From assembly GCA_029268615.1 (NCBI GenBank), contig JAQWNM010000010.1:186001-250000 (forward strand): 64,000 bases of DNA, in the 5' to 3' direction. Source of the DNA: SAR86 cluster bacterium (GTDB taxonomy: Bacteria > Pseudomonadota > Gammaproteobacteria > Magnimaribacterales > Magnimaribacteraceae). Under the pieces are notes generated by a model, which searched no databases, was not told the origin of the DNA, and saw nothing but the letters and a program-made list of their open reading frames with translations. This document shows positions 60,066 to 64,000 of the stretch, piece after piece (position 1 is the stretch's first letter; every line of letters starts with the position of its first letter). The position numbers and the translations under genes are program-made.

Positions 60066-60599
60066 GTGAAAAACTTTCTTACTCTAGCCAATTCCTTAAG
60101 TATATTTAGATTGGTCATTGCACCAATCTTAGTTTGGATGATTCTTTCTAACAGATGGGCAGCTGCTAGTATGTTTTTAATATTAGCTATCTTCAGCGAT
60201 ATATTGGATGGGCGTATAGCAAGAAAGAAAAAACAAGAGAGTGCTTTTGGAGGTTTATTGGATCATTCTTGCGATGCTTTTTTAGTAGTTATTTTATTAT
60301 TTGCTTTAAATAACACGCATAACATCCCAATACTTCTTCCGTTACTGGTAATTGTTTCTTTTTCTCAGTATGTCTTAGACTCCAAAGCATTGAGTGGACA
60401 TAAATTACGGACAAGTTTTTTAGGCCGCTCTAATGGTGTGGCTTACTATATTTTAGTTAGTATTTGCATCTTCTCAGAAGGGTTAGGAATTGATCTTCCT
60501 TACAGCTTATTTATTGCTTGTGCCTGGATTCTGATTACATCGACCATAATCTCAATATCTGAAAGATTATGGACCTTGCTAAACAAATTAAAGAAATGA
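60066..60599 (+). CDS. CDP-alcohol phosphatidyltransferase family protein
   Basis: The family transfers a phosphatidyl group from CDP-diacylglycerol to an alcohol, or alcohol-phosphate, in the membrane. The 177-residue protein has the full catalytic signature D-x2-DG-x2-AR-x8-G-x3-D-x3-D, visible from DILDGRIARKKKQ to LLDHSCD (about residues 45-70), and several membrane segments. The start is GTG at 60066. Which alcohol is used (glycerol-phosphate, inositol-phosphate or other) is not decided. It overlaps the next gene by four bases. Confidence 0.9.
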   Translation: MKNFLTLANSLSIFRLVIAPILVWMILSNRWAAASMFLILAIFSDILDGRIARKKKQESAFGGLLDHSCDAFLVVILLFALNNTHNIPILLPLLVIVSFSQYVLDSKALSGHKLRTSFLGRSNGVAYYILVSICIFSEGLGIDLPYSLFIACAWILITSTIISISERLWTLLNKLKK

Positions 60600-61528
60600 A
60601 AGAGAGAATACTAATAACGGGTGCTAATGGTAATTTAGGAAAAAAATTCTTATTATCTAAAAGTAATTTAGACATTTGTGCTTTAGTGAGATCTAAGAAT
60701 GCTGAAAATGATTTGAAGATTTTAGTTAAAGACAATGACATAAAAAATGTAGAAATAGTTAGATGTAATTATCTGGACTTAAAAATAATGGAGAAGTTAG
60801 TTAGCTCTTGCGATTATGTACTCCATTTAGTGGGAATTATTAAAGAAAGTAGAAATAATAATTTTGATTTAGTACATAAAAAAACTACGAAAATTCTAGT
60901 TAATGCAGTTAAAGGAAGTAAAGTAAAAAAAATATGTTATATCAGCATAGTCGGTGCTAATCAGGAATCAAAAAATAATTGTTTTTCTTCTAGAGGAGTG
61001 GCAGAGAGACTTTTTCTAAATTCTGAAATACCATGTTTAGTGATTCAGGCGCCAATGGTTCTAGGAGAGAATGATTATGCCAGTATTGCCTTAAAAAAAA
61101 GTGCTCTTTCCAAGTTTAATTTTACTTTTCGAAAATCCAGTTTGGAGCAACCTATTTATGCAGGAGATATTATTGAGGCTTTAAAAATAGATATAAGAAA
61201 AAGTTTAAACGAAAAATCTTCTCCGACCGGAATTAAAATTCTTGCAGGTCCTACTTCATTAACAAGGGAGCAATTAGTTGAGAAAACTGCTAAATTATTA
61301 GGAGTTAAAATAAAAGTTATTTCTCTACCCTTTTTTCTTGGGTATTTGCTGGCAGGGACTTTTGAAATGTTATCTTCACGTCCTCCTGTAAGTAGGGCTA
61401 TGTTGGGAGTTTTAGATCATGACGATAACGTAGAACCATTATCTGCGAGCAGAGAACTTGAAATTGAACTAACTCCTCTGGATTTAATGTTAGAAAAGAC
61501 CGTTAAGTCTTTAGAGGAATCAAATTAG
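60596..61528 (+). CDS. NAD(P)-binding epimerase/NmrA-like protein
   Basis: This extended-SDR Rossmann protein has ILITGANGNLGKKFL at its start, CALVRS after the second strand and a conserved CDYVLHLVGIIKE. It resembles the atypical SDRs that include the NDUFA9-type proteins and lacks a clear YxxxK pair. An ATG at 60569 would add nine residues and a 31-nt overlap. The ATG at 60596 gives the ATGA overlap with the preceding stop and places the Rossmann strand at the N-terminus, so the 310-residue form is preferred. The substrate is unknown. Confidence 0.82.
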   Translation: MKERILITGANGNLGKKFLLSKSNLDICALVRSKNAENDLKILVKDNDIKNVEIVRCNYLDLKIMEKLVSSCDYVLHLVGIIKESRNNNFDLVHKKTTKILVNAVKGSKVKKICYISIVGANQESKNNCFSSRGVAERLFLNSEIPCLVIQAPMVLGENDYASIALKKSALSKFNFTFRKSSLEQPIYAGDIIEALKIDIRKSLNEKSSPTGIKILAGPTSLTREQLVEKTAKLLGVKIKVISLPFFLGYLLAGTFEMLSSRPPVSRAMLGVLDHDDNVEPLSASRELEIELTPLDLMLEKTVKSLEESN

Positions 61529-61531
61529 AAT

Positions 61532-62080
61532 TTAATCGTTTCTTGGCTCTAGCTCAAAAATCCACAAATCTCCAGAATCAATATTTTCTTGAGAAACAGG
61601 AAAACCTCCGGCGTATTTACGACTGAGCTCTGACAACACATCACTTAAGATCTTGCCCTCTTCGATCCTAACCATATTTCTTTTGTACAGTTTACCGTCA
61701 ACCCTCAAAAGTGCTCTACCATCTTCTTCTGCTTCCATTGGCCAGTGTTTCCATATTTTTCCTAGAGTGCTATTCATATACCCTGAAGGTATAAAAATTC
61801 TTCCTCCTGTTTCCATAATAAAAGTAGCACGAGACCGAGGAGGATCCAATAACTGAAATTTAACTACGGGATAATCTTTTAAGAAACTCCAATCAGGCTC
61901 TTCGCCTAGTTGCAACTCCCCTGTTTTAAAAGGTCCTGCAGTAATCATTTCTAAAGGAGGTCCATTGCCTATTGGACCATCACTGAATCTAGCAACAACA
62001 AATAGAGAAATCACAACCAAGACAATTAGAGCGGCAAAACCTCCAACTAATTTAATTAAAAAGAGAAAAAAACGTTTCAT
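61532..62080 (-). CDS. membrane-anchored protein, possible split-barrel domain
   Basis: The 182-residue protein has one N-terminal membrane segment (about residues 5-29, GGFAALIVLVVISLFVVA) and a soluble part facing the periplasm. The soluble part (RATFIMETGGRIFIPSGYMN, then WKHWPMEAEEDGRALLRVDG, KLYKRNMVRI) has a strand pattern like the two genes that follow, but similarity is weaker. I do not recognise the family. It is convergent with the epimerase-like gene (3 nt between stops). Confidence 0.6.
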   Translation of the reverse strand: MKRFFLFLIKLVGGFAALIVLVVISLFVVARFSDGPIGNGPPLEMITAGPFKTGELQLGEEPDWSFLKDYPVVKFQLLDPPRSRATFIMETGGRIFIPSGYMNSTLGKIWKHWPMEAEEDGRALLRVDGKLYKRNMVRIEEGKILSDVLSELSRKYAGGFPVSQENIDSGDLWIFELEPRND

Positions 62081-62134
62081 AGGTCTAATACTGTCATAAA
62101 AAATTATCTATTAAAAGTAAGCTGAAAATTAATT

Positions 62135-62539
62135 CTATTCTTTAATTTCCAAACGAAGAAAATACCTAGGAGGAAACCCTGTAAGTAATCTAAAAGATAA
62201 TGAATGAGCATGCTCCTTGATAAGTTTAGCGTGCTCCTTACCTTCAACTGGAATGGCTAAATAAAGATTTTTTTTTCCTTTATACAATACCTCTACATTT
62301 GGATTGGACTTAGCCTGCCTATACCATGCACGAGGCCAATGATTTGCTGAAACATAAAGCTTTCCGTCATTATTCACAGCTGAAAGTACTCTGTCTTTTG
62401 ATTGATTATTATCTAAAGTAGTTATAACTAGAGTATTTGTATTTGTAGGTTGAGAATAGCCTAACCAAGACTCAAACACTACAACTAAACTAATATAACA
62501 AAGGGCTAAGCTTATAAAAGTTATTCTTAAAATCTTCAT
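62135..62539 (-). CDS. membrane-anchored Ddn/DUF385-like split-barrel protein
   Basis: After a signal-anchor (about residues 4-25) the protein has NTLVITTLDNNQSKDRVLSA, NDGKLYVSANHWPRAWYRQA and SNPNVEVLYKGKKNLYLAIP. This matches the pattern of the nitroreductase/deazaflavin-dependent (Ddn, DUF385) split beta-barrel: DG, S/A, P-x-WY, NP-x-V, G. Members bind F420 or FMN; the cofactor is unknown here. A TTG at 62596 would add 19 residues, but the ATG at 62539 puts the anchor at the N-terminus, so 134 residues are preferred. Confidence 0.7.
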   Translation of the reverse strand: MKILRITFISLALCYISLVVVFESWLGYSQPTNTNTLVITTLDNNQSKDRVLSAVNNDGKLYVSANHWPRAWYRQAKSNPNVEVLYKGKKNLYLAIPVEGKEHAKLIKEHAHSLSFRLLTGFPPRYFLRLEIKE

Positions 62540-62642
62540 ATTAAATTTATCTACTAACTTTAACTTGTATTGAAGAGCCTGGAAAGGCTTGAACAAAATC
62601 TCTATGATTTATTTCTGTACGTCGATATTAAAATTTTTTGCA

Positions 62643-63056
62643 CTAATCTGTGAACTGATCTTTAGATCGCCATAAAGCTATCATCGGAATACAAAAAATT
62701 AAAGCCGAAATAAAAGCTGCAGTTAAATTATTATCCTTTAATATATTCCAAACAAACATTGCTATAACAATTTGAGCAGCATAAATACTTGCCCATGGCC
62801 ACATCCAAGTTTTCATTTGCCAAAAACCATAAGCACCCAAACCATAAATTAACCAATGTAAAGGCTCTGTAGCCTTCGCCCACCAACCTATCAGGGTGAA
62901 ACCAAACCAAATTTCTTCATCTTCTGCTACTGGTTTTAAGAATAAATCAAAAGGTAAGTAGATAAAAGTCATATACAAGCAAAAATAAAATAACAATGAC
63001 ATCCACCAACTTCTTTTTTTCCAATCTTGTCTCAATAAATTCATTAAATTTTTCAT
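62643..63056 (-). CDS. integral membrane protein, unknown function
   Basis: The 137-residue protein has four hydrophobic segments (about 17-37, 62-80, 84-105 and 111-129) and many tryptophans and aromatics (KKRSWWMSLLFYF, KTWMWPWASIY). I do not recognise the family. Its start overlaps the stop of the split-barrel-like gene upstream by four bases, so the two are likely translated together and may form a membrane complex. Confidence 0.65.
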   Translation of the reverse strand: MKNLMNLLRQDWKKRSWWMSLLFYFCLYMTFIYLPFDLFLKPVAEDEEIWFGFTLIGWWAKATEPLHWLIYGLGAYGFWQMKTWMWPWASIYAAQIVIAMFVWNILKDNNLTAAFISALIFCIPMIALWRSKDQFTD

Positions 63057-63478
63057 ATTTTCTCTAGTCTCACTGGAATACCACTGCAGTTCTCTTTAGT
63101 TGTTGCGTTAAAGGTAAGCATTTCCAAAACCTTATCTGAGAGTCCGTACTTTTCTCTTCTCAAACTGTGATAAAAATCATGAGCCTCCCTGTCAGTAAAA
63201 GCTAAAAACTTACCTTCTTTCCCTTCTCTAATAATAGAAAGTTCAGGATCACTATTTAATTGTTGTATCCAGTATGTCTTGCTATCTCCATGTTCAATCC
63301 ATGATTGATTATCTGAGTCTACAACCCAAACTCTAATATTTTTATTACTACCATCAGCTTCTGGTCTAATTAGAGTTATCACCTCCCCACCTAGTTCAGA
63401 GAAGCCGAACATTAAAACTCCATAAACAATCACAGCACTTATTAAAACAACAACTATTTTTAAAAAGGGATTTTTCAT
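63053..63478 (-). CDS. membrane-anchored split-barrel-like protein
   Basis: The 141-residue protein has an N-terminal anchor (residues 6-28) followed by NIRVWVVDSDNQSWIEHGDS, YWIQQLNSDPELSIIREGKE and GKFLAFTDREAHDFYHSL. The order of strands and the W...L-x-SDP-x-L...G pattern resemble the Ddn/DUF385-like gene at 62.1 kb, suggesting paralogy. The C-terminal Cys in KENCSGIP is unexplained. It overlaps the membrane-protein gene by four bases. Confidence 0.62.
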   Translation of the reverse strand: MKNPFLKIVVVLISAVIVYGVLMFGFSELGGEVITLIRPEADGSNKNIRVWVVDSDNQSWIEHGDSKTYWIQQLNSDPELSIIREGKEGKFLAFTDREAHDFYHSLRREKYGLSDKVLEMLTFNATTKENCSGIPVRLEKI

Positions 63479-63514
63479 AAAGTAATTTAAGCCTTTAAAG
63501 TATTTCTAAGGATC

Positions 63515-63886
63515 TCAAGCCATAGCTTCAAAGTAAGTATTACTATCAAAATAATCTCGCCAGACTTTAATTTTCCCATCTTGCATTTCAAACACTCCAA
63601 CACAAGGAAGATCCACAGCCTTGTCACCTGCCTGGGTACGATCAAGCCGCTCTACTATTACCAATTCACCTGCTGAAGCTATTGATAGAATATCCCAAGT
63701 GGTTTCGGTCCAAGGTTGAATAAAACCGGTTATAAATTGCCTTACATTTTCTTTACCCTTGACTGGCTCCATAGGTATATTGTGATAAACACCATCTTTA
63801 GAAAAAAAATCTGCCAATTTATCTGCATTTAACTCAGACCAAGAAGAGATAAATTCTCTAATAATTTCTTCATTTTTCTCTAACAT
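63515..63886 (-). CDS. limonene-1,2-epoxide hydrolase-like (SnoaL/NTF2-fold) protein
   Basis: The 123-residue protein has the NTF2-like fold and what appear to be the active-site residues of limonene-1,2-epoxide hydrolase: Tyr34 and Asn36 in YHNIP, Arg80 and Asp82 in ERLDR, and Asp111 in WRDYFD. These match the known Tyr/Asn and Asp-Arg-Asp sets in order and spacing. Such enzymes add water to small epoxides directly. It is 36 nt upstream of the split-barrel gene on the same strand. The substrate is unknown. Confidence 0.82.
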   Translation of the reverse strand: MLEKNEEIIREFISSWSELNADKLADFFSKDGVYHNIPMEPVKGKENVRQFITGFIQPWTETTWDILSIASAGELVIVERLDRTQAGDKAVDLPCVGVFEMQDGKIKVWRDYFDSNTYFEAMA

Positions 63887-64000
63887 ATAAATTCCTTCCT
63901 CCTAATACTTATTTTAAAGAAACCAATAATTAATTTCTACCTTGAGAGAGATTCACTGACCGTATGAAGGAATAGTAAATCTATATGGTCTAAAATTTTT
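63887..64000. other. non-coding end of the window
   Basis: These 114 bases are AT-rich and contain no supported gene on either strand. Part of the stretch probably carries the promoter of the minus-strand cluster that starts at 63886, but no clear hexamer pair was seen. Confidence 0.4.

Noticed and set aside
45119-64000. A genomic island or mobile element in the accessory region
   Set aside because: No integrase, transposase, long direct repeats at the tRNA-Ala gene or clear change in base composition was seen.

Overview
This is an AT-rich window from a gammaproteobacterium. Three things point there: a fabA-fabB pair, ssb and uvrA transcribed divergently, and the neighbourhood lpxC-secA-argJ-(ThiE domain)-yacG-coaE. 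Short spacers, frequent 0-4 nt gene contacts and the accessory gene types (LLM oxidoreductases, epoxide hydrolases, a DUF3604 protein, a sterol-desaturase-like enzyme) suggest a streamlined marine lineage such as SAR86. That taxonomic guess is inference; no marker search was possible.

Region 1 (1-4.7 kb) holds the end of fabA, then fabB, ssb and uvrA. Region 2 (4.7-34.2 kb) is one minus-strand superoperon. In transcription order it reads tRNA-Tyr, tRNA-Thr(GGT), tuf, tRNA-Trp, secE, nusG, rplK, rplA, rplJ, rplL, rpoB, rpoC, rpsL, rpsG, fusA, and then the complete S10-spc-alpha block from rpsJ to rplQ. Two short genes, rpmJ and rpmD, were read by hand. There is no tuf between fusA and rpsJ, so the tuf behind the tRNAs is the only copy here. 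Good sigma70-type promoters lie before tRNA-Tyr, rpsL and rpsJ, and weaker ones before tRNA-Thr/tuf and rplJ. The S10 leader contains a hairpin followed by six T, and the rplJ leader is also structured. The tuf stop codon overlaps the first two bases of tRNA-Trp.

Region 3 (34.3-45.1 kb) is housekeeping. On the plus strand are birA (catalytic part only), tRNA-Thr(TGT), rnr, rlmB, lpxC, secA, argJ and a stand-alone ThiE-like domain. On the minus strand are an alpha/beta hydrolase, coaE and yacG.

Region 4 (45.2-64 kb) is accessory and mostly catabolic or redox in character. It holds two LLM flavin oxidoreductases, tRNA-Ala, a crotonase, and a plus-strand set of SDR, sterol-desaturase-like protein and epoxide hydrolase. 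A minus-strand run follows: cupin, LLM, GST, membrane protein, sugar-dehydrogenase-like protein, membrane protein and an Ogt-like reading frame with no normal start codon. Next are a DUF3604 lipoprotein coupled to a tandem DsbA/HCCA-isomerase-like protein, and a plus-strand membrane-lipid set (flippase-like protein, CDP-alcohol phosphatidyltransferase, NAD-binding epimerase-like protein). The window ends with a minus-strand cluster of small membrane-anchored proteins, at least two of which resemble the Ddn/DUF385 split-barrel family, and a limonene-epoxide-hydrolase-like protein. No CRISPR array, insertion sequence, phage gene or rRNA gene was seen.
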